From NCBI GenBank assembly GCA_964631605.1, contig CAZVYG010000044.1, positions 1 through 40,677 on the forward strand: a stretch of 40,677 nt of DNA, in the 5' to 3' direction. The DNA comes from JARKQH01 sp964631605. Lineage in GTDB: Bacteria > Verrucomicrobiota > Verrucomicrobiia > Limisphaerales > UBA8199. Each line of letters starts with the position of its first letter. The stretch's first letter is position 1. Below are positions 9,001 through 14,330 of the stretch, in pieces. The notes beneath the pieces were generated by a model. That model saw only the letters and a program-made list of their open reading frames with translations, ran no database searches and had not been told where the DNA came from. Position numbers and translations under genes: made by a program.

Positions 9001-11566
9001 CGCCACGGAAGTGGCGGGTCAGAACATGACCCCCACGTTGACCGCCAACTTCGGCACCATCCCACCGGGCGGCATCAGCGTGGCGCGCTGGCTCCTGACT
9101 TCGACCCTCCAAGGTTTGTTCATTGACTACACCGCCACCTTCGAGCATCTCGACGGCCAGGGCAACCCGCGCCTGTCCCTCATTGACGAGGTGCGCATCC
9201 ACGAGATGAACCGCCTGGTCCAGGCCGGGGGCCCCTTCGAGGACGGCCTGCCCGATTTCCTCGTCAACAACATTGCGGACACCCGCGACCTGCCGGACAC
9301 CCTTTGGCTCAGCGACGGTTCCAGCAACCACGTGGCGGTCGTCACCAACGCCAGCGTTTCCGGCAGCCTTTCAGCCTCCAACCTCCAAGTGCAGTTGAAT
9401 GCGGACCTGCCCGGCGGGTGGGCATACCTGCGGGTGAACGACCCCGCCGACGGTCTGTACCGGCTCGTGGGGGTGCAACGGTCGGACAACGTCGTGATTG
9501 GCGTCGAAACCAACGCCTGGATCACCGACCGCACGTTTATCGGGCAGGGCAAGCGGCCCAAGCGCGAAAATATCCTGCACCTGTTGGATTACAACAGCAC
9601 CGGGCAGTACACATTGCTCTACGCGCCGTTGCCAACGGTGGATAACGAGCCGCCCGCCAGCTCAGTGGAGGCTTTGCCGGCTCAAAGTCATGCCGCCTTC
9701 CTCGTCCGCTGGTCCGGCCAGGATAACCCGGGCGGCAGCGGAGTGGCCACCTATGACATCTACTTCAGCGAAAACGGCGGGCCGTTCCAACGCTGGCTCA
9801 CGGCAACTCCCTCCGCCAGCGCCCTCTTCCAGGGCGCACTGGGGAAGACCTACGCCTTCTACAGCATCGCGATTGACCAGGCCGGCAACCGCGAAGCCGC
9901 ACCTGCGGCGCCGCAGGCGCAAACCACGGTGATTCTGGAAAACCAGGCGCCGGTCTTCACGCCGATTGCCAACCAGGTTGTGGTTGAAGGCGCCACTTTC
10001 TCCCTGACCGCGACCGCGACGGATCCGGATGGGGACGCCGTCAGCTATCAGCTCGGGCCGGGCGCGCCTCCGGGCCTGGTCTTGAACAGTGTCAGCGGCC
10101 AGTTGACCTGGATTACGGCGGAAGCCCACGGCCCCAGCACCAACCCGGTCGCTGTGATCGCCCGCGACAACGGCATTCCCTCCCTGACCGCGACTCAAAC
10201 CTTCGCGATCATCGTGCTGGAGTCCAACAGCCCGCCGAGCCTCGCGGGCACCACCAACCGCACCATTGCCGAAGGGACCTTGCTGTCCCTGGCCCTGGCC
10301 GCCAGCGACGACGACCTGCCGCCGCAACATCTCACCTTCAGCCTGGGCGCCGGGGCGCCCGCCGGCGCGGCCATCAATCCGACAAACGGGCTCTTCACGT
10401 GGCGGCCGACGGAGTTCCAGGGCGGCACCAACTACTCGTTCTCGATTATCGTCAGTGACGATGGCATCCCCTCGCTGAGCGCCACCCAAACGTTTGTGGT
10501 CATTGTCCAGGACACCAAAGCCGACTTCCAGCTTTCGATTGGCAGCACTGCCATCCTGACCAACGGCGCCGACAGTGTGCCGTTGACGCTCCAATCGGGA
10601 GTCGAACTCAACGAGGTGAACCTGTTGCTCCACGTCGGCGGACAGCGTTTGACGAATCTCCAACTCACCACCCTTGCCCCACAGGTTGGCGCGGCGAATT
10701 TCCTGCCGCTGGGCGAAGACCGCTACCAGATTCAGTTCCAGCGCCGGCCCGAAGCCTCCTGGCAGGGCAGCGTGGCCCTGGCGCGCGTGGCTTTTGCCGC
10801 CGGACCAGGGAGCCAGTCGGCAGTGGCCGTGCTCCGGGGCGAGGGCGTCACGGGTCTCCGCGCCGATGCTCCAACCGCCAACGGTCAGGCCGGTGTCGGG
10901 CGCGTGTTTATCGTAGGGCCGGAACCGATTCTCGACCTTGCCCGCAGCAACCAAATGGCGGCTCTGACTCTCTATGCCCTGCCAGGGCGGAGTTACGCCA
11001 TCGAACGACGTGCCGGCCTGTCCAGCCAGTCGCCATGGGAATTCCTGCAGTCGGTCAGCCCGGCGAGCTTGCGCACCGACCTGGCGCCGCAACCCATGAC
11101 CGCGCCGGCGGAGTTCTTCCGCGCGTCGGCGTTGGGGCCGGCCCCAACGCTCTCGATCCGGTTCGAGAACGGGCAACTGGTCGCCGAGTGGCCGGCCACC
11201 TGCGTGGGCTGTTCGCTCTTCCAGTCCGACAGCGTGAATCCGGGAGCGCGCTGGACACCCGTTCCGATACCGCCCGTCCTCGTCAACGGGATGTATCGGG
11301 TGACAATGCCGGCCCCCACCTCGCCCACATTCCTCCGCTTGGGCGTCTCCGGCGCCCTGAGCCTGCGCGTCGAGGGCGGACAGGCTGTGGTCGAGTGGTC
11401 CGCTGGTTGCACCGGCTGCATCCTGCTGCAATCGCCCACCCTGGGCCCCGGCGCGGTGTGGACGCCCAGCGCGGTCCAACCGCAGTTGGTCAACGACCGC
11501 TACCGGGTGGTGCTGCCGCTCACCCAACAGCGGCTGTTCCTGCGGCTGGGCGTTCCGCCCCCATAA
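2..11566 (+). CDS. Giant secreted multidomain protein (CARDB / Calx-beta / PPC / FN3 / He_PIG modules), 5' partial
   Basis: The frame is open from base 2, so the true start and signal peptide lie outside the window. A GTG at 14 is only the first possible start codon here (residue 1 below). Modules by my reading: PPC-like 1-97; SbsA-type Ig (Big_5) 98-215; two PPC-like with acidic E-x-N-N starts, 225-480; CARDB-like 484-725; three InlB-like repeats 731-960; fibronectin III 966-1055; three CARDB 1056-1420; four Calx-beta-like 1422-1833; CARDB 1834-1955; carboxypeptidase-regulatory-like about 2262-2352; a glycine tract 2510-2538; a cysteine-rich hydrophobic stretch about 2550-2625; FN3-like 3209-3308; two He_PIG/cadherin-like 3308-3500; cohesin-like 3505-3635; and two homologous C-terminal repeats, each with a CxxC. 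No catalytic domain is recognisable in this part. Such mosaics are usually surface-exposed or secreted adhesins or scaffolds (family knowledge); the exact role is unknown. Confidence 0.9.
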   Translation, partial: QTASVLGYLRAGDPGDVFRLGNLSDATEIRLTYQLPGTSLLVGIAEVLDSSGAVVGGAAPGQTNLSYTVPPAQRGAYYVRMRAQAGTTGLFSQYLLSLELVDPLPPVIVADTLPAEGATTLALFDRFTLTFSEDMLASTVNSPASFDLRAAGPDGLFDTVDDILTAVSVSPAYSSGLTASFTVPSGALQPGLYRFIARTALQDRAGNGLASAWTRQFVVGQVAGFKTEIEPNNTRETATPLAMTSTQPNLVSGAGRGYLADSSDWDFYSFEALAGDVMVLATENPGNPGSSGLNFILYDPAGEQLFNLTAAANGLLQTPPLVLTHSGTYTVRVSIYYGYYNEHRLRVSLYRNGLPTESEANNSIATANPLSFTTNGTSRSAVVGGYLQLGTDLDYFNLGIVEAGKTIFLGSRQPASSALVPVVSVYDANGVYLAEAGSGRPSDGVAEVRIEQTGACYALIRPGAGSAGLMSEYLLDVLILPTEDVVFPNLQVTSLYLPVTTGLRSGDSFTFAFTVANVGSLATPAGLWFDRVVLSTDPLVDENDWVLGLYQHSGVLQPGQSYSVTNTVNLPDGISGDFYLVVKADYTDTINEFLLEGDNETATENPLAISLADYADLRVENLLLAGPDGNQSYTLTWDTFNRGLAAAPAGFKDRVRVRNQSTATTIFDQTYPALSSVAPNTSLPRQAVFTASTAGTYLIEVTTDSDQEVFEYDGASHNSAELNTVTTNFAITQLYTLALNSTPPGAGTLTGAGTYPAGTSVTVTATPITNQVPYLFQNWVEGGVVRSANSSYTFALNKDTVLTAVFGLPGFQLAASNYPAGAGIVLGTGVYPWGSTNTITAQPAFGYKFSHWTETGLTVSSNPVLTVVLYGNRLFGAHYAEAHLQHVVTAATLPAGLATVTGTGTFTNGESTTLATPAAVTNNPPDYYAFKRFTLNSVTVSTNASFVKTFATTDPTNLHYVAEYELVDQTPPVLVSITATASVASAVVTWSTSEPTTARVAYGTNAAYGTTNSTSLLRTNHSFLLSGLLPATLYHFRVYAADAGGNEAVSGDLTFTTLAPPDLMVGAVTTPVAAQAGTLIPLTFVISNVGPGTAMGPWQNAVLLSSNPDGSGAVSLGAVSFNPGGGGIAPGSSLSVTQQVIVPSVGIGPRYFGVQVDSGTQVFELVETNNTAFSTAPLNIIATDLRVARLSAPASAAFGDTLQLEWVVTNIGTAPAAVPWTDRVYLSTSSNTLQTLLASAPAPVLPLEPGASYTNLIPVTLPLAVGQTPGNFHLVVAADHGNAVPESDEGNNLASAPLAVSLPPLPDLVVGNVLAPTNALPGQTVALAYSITNQGNAAAGPIWSETVFLTTNSTGAGGAELGTFILTNTLASGASLTRTQLVLVPASGLVGPLWFAVLADSRSDVIESIETNNLGVATQSTLVPAVLTLQLSAVQLTEGAPQAIVATVTRNGARTAALGVMLNNGDPTELSLPAQVTIPSGQASVSFNIQAVTDGIVDGPQTVTVSATATGYEPATAQVTVMDADLPRLTLTLATNHVMEGQAVTAIVSRDAGTAPVVVTLASSSAAQVGVPATVTLAAGESFTAFDVQALDDSQVESPLTVALSATANGHYAGSASLTVLDDDWPQLTLDIAPATVSEGAGAQAALVTITRSPVSPRTLELELESSNTNALLVPRLVTIPGSQTNLSFPIAAVNNDLVDGDKNVQVRIWFRATGSATRLGEGPQAQVTVTDDDGPTLRLTVDRPVLPEGLATAGTATVSRNAGTNSPLVVTLSSSKTNELTVPATVTIPAGALSASFPLTTVDDGVTDGSQSVLLTATAPDFATGSVPVTVTDVNLPDLVVSTVTVPATAETEAYVDIGYQIRNQGMVTSPSNAVVQRIYLSTDPLVGDDVLMGQFTFNGALPADTQFGQSLPLRMPMAAGQYWVVVVADALNNVVELSEDNNIRVSATPIQVNPAYHATVSTDLEVAPANTAVPMAGQAFRSGGGAAQFVPVSIHIRVRDTIRTIAAITDVQGRFATTWQPLPGEAGYYEISAAHPGEPVPPAQDSFYLLGMKAQPAQPSARLSEGSSIGGSVQIENLSDVPLTGLAVEILSKPPNVNATLTLQTNVLAGNGSLQLAYGISALDASFTWGYIQLRLTSAEGAVLNLAIRVDIDPLVPRLIAYPSRLDGGMKRGAQRTVSFQIVNTGGLETGPVTVSLPPLPWMTVVSPNPLPSLPPGATNTVTLQLNPPEDLPLSAHQGNLALNGVGTALAVPFSFRALSDAKGALQITAVDEFTFYAAGAPPLTNATVRVRDAVSRAVVTNGVTDNLGRFFVPELMEGYYDLELDATQHNSHQSTVFLEPGITNEVTAFLSYQAVRYTWTVERIEIEDHYRISIETEFETVVPAPVVTIEPPVLDVSDLKLVGQTKQVNLTFRNHGLIAADELKLRFDTHPFYVIEPLINDLGQLPAKSSLTIPVTLRRVGDFGTGGDRIRAASGVPCGMSGSASWSFECGWLKIGGGAPVAVSGVQGDCGGGGGGGGGGGGGWSGGWGGGGGGGGGGGVNTSYSTPSIGIKVGCDPTCLLLAAAGCIPGPIGCAASGFGCGMGLGSGVSAIAVVDCAVGAAGCLIPGAGVPACIYGLMRCFISPAGDPAMSWMTAGSGDDPIQFYRAGLRAQLDAFNLITGAPDGVWLNPQADNRTGDWYTRFQLACGESSDGGRAITSGERSDLLSGDLPPGVPPAEIDRVLNRWNRTLENVALGILRPADAPPGANLDFIDTVALREKLVEGAAYDDAAKAAGFTDPINAIVETYRIRSQQGEEGGVCARVKIKLDQEAVLSREAFRATLEIDNATANALENIRVTVQITDGQGNDANALFGLRPPELTGLSDVEGGGRVAGGARGSASWTLVPTVDAAPLEPVQYYVGGEFRYSLNGVLVTVPLSPVPITVNPTARLTLDYFHQRDVFADDPFTDLVEPSIPFNLAVMVQNRGAGAARNFRITSAQPTIIENEKGLLVDFKIIATEVAGQNMTPTLTANFGTIPPGGISVARWLLTSTLQGLFIDYTATFEHLDGQGNPRLSLIDEVRIHEMNRLVQAGGPFEDGLPDFLVNNIADTRDLPDTLWLSDGSSNHVAVVTNASVSGSLSASNLQVQLNADLPGGWAYLRVNDPADGLYRLVGVQRSDNVVIGVETNAWITDRTFIGQGKRPKRENILHLLDYNSTGQYTLLYAPLPTVDNEPPASSVEALPAQSHAAFLVRWSGQDNPGGSGVATYDIYFSENGGPFQRWLTATPSASALFQGALGKTYAFYSIAIDQAGNREAAPAAPQAQTTVILENQAPVFTPIANQVVVEGATFSLTATATDPDGDAVSYQLGPGAPPGLVLNSVSGQLTWITAEAHGPSTNPVAVIARDNGIPSLTATQTFAIIVLESNSPPSLAGTTNRTIAEGTLLSLALAASDDDLPPQHLTFSLGAGAPAGAAINPTNGLFTWRPTEFQGGTNYSFSIIVSDDGIPSLSATQTFVVIVQDTKADFQLSIGSTAILTNGADSVPLTLQSGVELNEVNLLLHVGGQRLTNLQLTTLAPQVGAANFLPLGEDRYQIQFQRRPEASWQGSVALARVAFAAGPGSQSAVAVLRGEGVTGLRADAPTANGQAGVGRVFIVGPEPILDLARSNQMAALTLYALPGRSYAIERRAGLSSQSPWEFLQSVSPASLRTDLAPQPMTAPAEFFRASALGPAPTLSIRFENGQLVAEWPATCVGCSLFQSDSVNPGARWTPVPIPPVLVNGMYRVTMPAPTSPTFLRLGVSGALSLRVEGGQAVVEWSAGCTGCILLQSPTLGPGAVWTPSAVQPQLVNDRYRVVLPLTQQRLFLRLGVPPP
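7541..7627 (+). repeat. Glycine-codon tract (GGN repeat) inside the giant gene
   Basis: Thirteen glycine codons, then W-S-G-G-W, then eleven more glycine codons. The codons mix GGT, GGC, GGG and GGA, so this is an amino-acid-level glycine run and not a pure nucleotide microsatellite. It separates the CARDB/Calx-beta half of the protein from the cysteine-rich hydrophobic stretch. Confidence 0.9.
7669..7875 (+). other. Cysteine-rich, glycine-spaced hydrophobic segment within the giant protein
   Basis: This stretch of about 70 residues has nine cysteines, mostly preceded by glycine, alanine or threonine, and alternates with Ala/Gly/Ile/Leu-rich runs. It contains several small-xxx-small (glycine-zipper-like) spacings. 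Nothing similar occurs elsewhere in the protein, whose other modules are beta-rich and nearly cysteine-free. It could be a membrane-inserting or disulfide-stapled segment; no family is recognised. Confidence 0.55.
11141..11563 (+). repeat. Two homologous C-terminal modules of the giant protein, each with CxxC
   Basis: The two copies (about 11141-11343 and 11353-11563) share the order L-S-I/L-R, G-Q-V-V/A-E-W, C-x-G-C, L-Q/F-Q-S, P-G-A-x-W-T-P, L-V-N-x-x-Y-R-V and F-L-R-L-G. A third, more distant relative without CxxC precedes them (about 10930-11140, ending F-F-R-A-S). Modules ending in F-R-L/F-R-A are common at the C-termini of large verrucomicrobial exported proteins (general impression), and may serve sorting or anchoring (inference). 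Confidence 0.7.
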
Positions 11567-11627
11567 GGCGCCTTCTGATTCAGATTGCGGGCGGCGCGGA
11601 AACCCTGTTTGATGGCCGGCGAATTTC

Positions 11628-12464
11628 ATGATTTGCGCCGGAATTGATGCGGGCTCGCGCTCGACCAAAGTGGTTCTGCTGGATGCGGACAAAGGGGCGC
11701 TCCTTGCTCGAGGCGCGTGCGATCAGGGTGTCGAGCAGGAGTCGCTCGCTTCCGCCCTGCTCGAGAGGACCTGCGCGGAAGCCGGGATCGAGAGGCATCG
11801 CATCTCGGCCATCGTGGCAACGGGATACGGACGCAATCTGCTCGGCTTCGCTGATTGCACCATTACCGAAATCACCTGTCACGCAAGGGGTGTTTACCAT
11901 CTGTTGCCCGCAACGCGAACCGTGATTGAAATCGGGGGACAGGACAGCAAGTGCCTCTTCCTGGAAGATCGCGGCCGGGTGCGGGATTTCGCCATGAACG
12001 ACCGCTGCGCGGCGGGCAGTGGACGGTTTTTGGAACTGGTCGCCTCGCGGTTGGAGGTCAGCCTGCCGGAGTTGGGTGATTTGGGCAGGGAAAGCCGCGC
12101 CCCTGCTCTCATCAGCAGCATGTGCGTGGTGTTTGCCGAAACGGAAATCATCGGATTACTGGCCCAAGGGGTCTCGCGCGCCGACATCGCCGCGGGGGTT
12201 CAAAACGCCATCGCGCAGCGGGTGGTGGCTTTGACCGGACGCGGGGCCGCGCCGCCCATCGCGTTCACAGGCGGCGTTGCCCTGCTGCCGGGAATGACGC
12301 GCGCGCTCGAGCAAACATTGGAATGCTCGGTGACAGTTGCGCCGCTGCCACAATACACAGGGGCGCTGGGGGCGGCGCTGCTGGCGGGCGAGCGCTTCAA
12401 GGAAAACCCTGCCCGAGTCCAAGCCGCCCGACGGGAGGGCGCGGTTCTCAACAAAGGGCGGTGA
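11628..12464 (+). CDS. BadF/BadG/BcrA/BcrD-family ATPase, 2-hydroxyacyl-CoA dehydratase activator (HgdC-like)
   Basis: A 278-residue protein of the actin-fold (ASKHA) ATPase family. In known members the ATP-driven homodimer, bridged by one [4Fe-4S] cluster, injects an electron into 2-hydroxyacyl-CoA dehydratase or benzoyl-CoA reductase. Visible motifs: phosphate-1 G-I-D-A-G-S at residues 5-10, phosphate-2 E-I-G-G-Q-D-S-K at 101-108, and F-T-G-G-V at the adenosine site. The cluster ligands are C127 (N-D-R-C-A-A-G-S-G) and C166 (S-S-M-C-V-V-F-A-E-T-E), the spacing I recall for characterised activators. Length is typical (about 260-280). The start is the first ATG in frame, without a strong ribosome binding site. 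No dehydratase or reductase subunit lies next to it, so its partner must be elsewhere or different. It converges on lnt. Confidence 0.9.
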   Translation: MICAGIDAGSRSTKVVLLDADKGALLARGACDQGVEQESLASALLERTCAEAGIERHRISAIVATGYGRNLLGFADCTITEITCHARGVYHLLPATRTVIEIGGQDSKCLFLEDRGRVRDFAMNDRCAAGSGRFLELVASRLEVSLPELGDLGRESRAPALISSMCVVFAETEIIGLLAQGVSRADIAAGVQNAIAQRVVALTGRGAAPPIAFTGGVALLPGMTRALEQTLECSVTVAPLPQYTGALGAALLAGERFKENPARVQAARREGAVLNKGR

Positions 12465-12474
12465 TGACAAACAA

Positions 12475-12493
12475 CAGCGCCATTCCGGCGCTG
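12475..12493. terminator. Hairpin between convergent genes (candidate bidirectional terminator)
   Basis: A perfect 7-bp stem CAGCGCC / GGCGCTG with the 5-base loop ATTCC lies in the 42-bp gap between the activator stop (+) and the lnt stop (-). It has no T-run on either side, so it is only a candidate. Confidence 0.4.
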
Positions 12494-12506
12494 AGGCCCA
12501 AGCCGA

Positions 12507-14177
12507 TCAGCGCCGGGCGCCTCGAACGGCACGCGGTATCCTTGCGCTGAGCAACAGTCCCGCCGCCAGAACGCAAGTCCAACCAAAAACATCGCCGTGC
12601 TGGCGGTAAAACGTGAGAGGCTTGGGCTCATTGGCCCCCGGCAGAGGCAGTTCGAACCACATCCAACCAGCCCCGTAAATGCTGCCGGAGGAAGTCCGGA
12701 AAATCTGGCGCAGGCGTCCCCGGCCGTCCACCCAGCAGGTCAGGCCGTTGTTGGCGCTGCGGATCAACGGCCGACCGTTTTCGACCGCCCGGAAGATGGC
12801 GGCGGCGGCATGTTGCCATTGGGCGGCGCTTTCCCCGAACCAGCCGTTGTTGGTCAGGTTCACGAGGAAATCGGTTTCCGGGTCCACAGACTCGCGCACC
12901 AGGTTTGGGAAAATATCCTCAAAACAAATCAACACCGCGGTCTGGACTCCCAGATTGGGCAGGCGGAACTGCACCGGCCGGTCGCCTGGCGTAAATCCGC
13001 CTTGCACCGGCGTAAACCAGGCCAGGAAGGGCAGCCAGCGTGTCAAGGGAACGTATTCGCCGAAAATAACCAGGTTCCGTTTTCGGTACCGGTTTTCCAG
13101 GATGCCTTCCGGGCTGATCAAGAAACTGCTGTTGTAGAAATCGGCCTCCGCGCCGGGACGGGGATTGGGACGGCGCTCGGCATCATCGGCGCCAATGATC
13201 AGCCAGACCTTGTGCCGGCGCGCCAGATGCATCACCGCGTCATAAGTCTCCTGGTGATAGCGCAACAGGCTGGGGACCGCCGCCTCCGGCCAGATGAGCA
13301 GATCCACTTCGTTGGTCAGCGCCTGTTCCGAGAGCTCCAACAGCTCCCGAAACCGGGCGTTGTCCTGCGTGGAATCCCAAATCAGGGTTTGCGGGATGCT
13401 GGGCTGCACCAAAGCGATGCGAAGCCCGCGGCTCGTGGGGGCGTCCTCCCGAAGCTGCCGCATGCCGTGACTGAACAGCACGGCCAGCGCCAGCAACGGA
13501 ACGATTAGTTCCGCCACCCAAACGGAGCGCATGGTGGGACGCCCAATAACCTGCAGCGCGGCGGACAGCAGCGACAGTGAGACCCAAACAACCATGAAGG
13601 AGACACCGTAAACTCCGGTGAAGGTGGCAACCTGTATCAGCGGCACCAATGGGTATTGCGAGACGCCCAGCAGATTCCACGGCATCCCCGTGAACAGGCG
13701 CGACACGATCATCTCCAGCGCCACCCAGGTGGCCGCGCCATACAGACACCAAATCTGCCGCCCCAGCCAGCTCCGCGGAAACTCCAGGCGCAACTGCGGC
13801 TCCGCGGCGCCCTCCATGACTGAGCCTGACCGAAACGGGAATAAGAACAAGGCGCATACCCAGAGTGCTGGATAAAGCGCGAGGTACGCCGCCAGGCCAA
13901 TCCAACCGAGTGCCGGCGCCACGGGAACGCCCAACCACCGATACGGGATTAACAGCAACCAATAATAGGCCGCCAGCGTGAAGGCCAGTCCGCCAACGTA
14001 GCCGATTCGAAAGCGATTCCCCGCCCCCTGCCCCAGGGCCGCTGCAGCCAGCAACCCGGGAGCCACCCACGCCATGCCGGCCAGCCCTGGCTTCGGAAAA
14101 GCCGCTGCCAGCAGGAGGCCGGCCAGGATGGCGACCGCATAGCGGCTTCGTAGAAAGTGTTGACTCCAGGCCTGCAT
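12507..14177 (-). CDS. lnt: Apolipoprotein N-acyltransferase
   Basis: Lnt adds the third acyl chain to the N-terminal cysteine of apolipoproteins in the inner membrane, the last step of lipoprotein maturation in diderms. From the ATG at 14177 the protein has 556 residues. The first roughly 235 residues contain several hydrophobic membrane segments, followed by a nitrilase-type domain. The catalytic triad is visible as E298 (L-L-I-W-P-E), K366 (Y-R-K-R-N-L-V) and C418 (L-I-C-F-E-D); F-G-E-Y-V-P and L-T-N-N-G-W-F-G are family signatures. The frame stays open to 14321, but that 48-residue extension (Cys/Gly/Arg-rich) precedes the first membrane helix and is not family-like, so I prefer 14177. 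No clear Shine-Dalgarno is present. It follows the VWA/TPR gene on the same strand and may be cotranscribed with the Bat cluster. Confidence 0.93.
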   Translation of the reverse strand: MQAWSQHFLRSRYAVAILAGLLLAAAFPKPGLAGMAWVAPGLLAAAALGQGAGNRFRIGYVGGLAFTLAAYYWLLLIPYRWLGVPVAPALGWIGLAAYLALYPALWVCALFLFPFRSGSVMEGAAEPQLRLEFPRSWLGRQIWCLYGAATWVALEMIVSRLFTGMPWNLLGVSQYPLVPLIQVATFTGVYGVSFMVVWVSLSLLSAALQVIGRPTMRSVWVAELIVPLLALAVLFSHGMRQLREDAPTSRGLRIALVQPSIPQTLIWDSTQDNARFRELLELSEQALTNEVDLLIWPEAAVPSLLRYHQETYDAVMHLARRHKVWLIIGADDAERRPNPRPGAEADFYNSSFLISPEGILENRYRKRNLVIFGEYVPLTRWLPFLAWFTPVQGGFTPGDRPVQFRLPNLGVQTAVLICFEDIFPNLVRESVDPETDFLVNLTNNGWFGESAAQWQHAAAAIFRAVENGRPLIRSANNGLTCWVDGRGRLRQIFRTSSGSIYGAGWMWFELPLPGANEPKPLTFYRQHGDVFGWTCVLAAGLLLSARIPRAVRGARR

Positions 14178-14189
14178 TGCCGGAGGGCA

Positions 14190-14220
14190 GCTTGCCTTAA
14201 ATCGCGCGCGAAAGGCAAGC
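14190..14220 (-). promoter_or_regulatory. Inverted repeat in the leader of lnt
   Basis: A 9-bp perfect inverted repeat GCTTGCCTT / AAGGCAAGC with a 13-base loop lies 12 bp upstream of the preferred lnt start and downstream of the VWA/TPR stop. No T-run follows it in the direction of transcription. It could be a weak terminator of the Bat transcript or a leader structure for lnt. Confidence 0.4.
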
Positions 14221-14330
14221 AGCCCGCAGTCCCCACACATCCTGCCGCCAACACGCCCGATTCCAAGCCAGGGGGAGCTGTGACCAAGCCCCCGCCAAAC
14301 GTTGCCAACCCGCTGAAGCACCGGACAAAA

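Noticed and set aside
6953..9331. 792-codon open frame on the minus strand inside the giant gene
   Set aside because: Antisense to a coherent multidomain protein; composition (His/Arg/Gly/Val-rich, no domain) is that of a GC-rich shadow frame.
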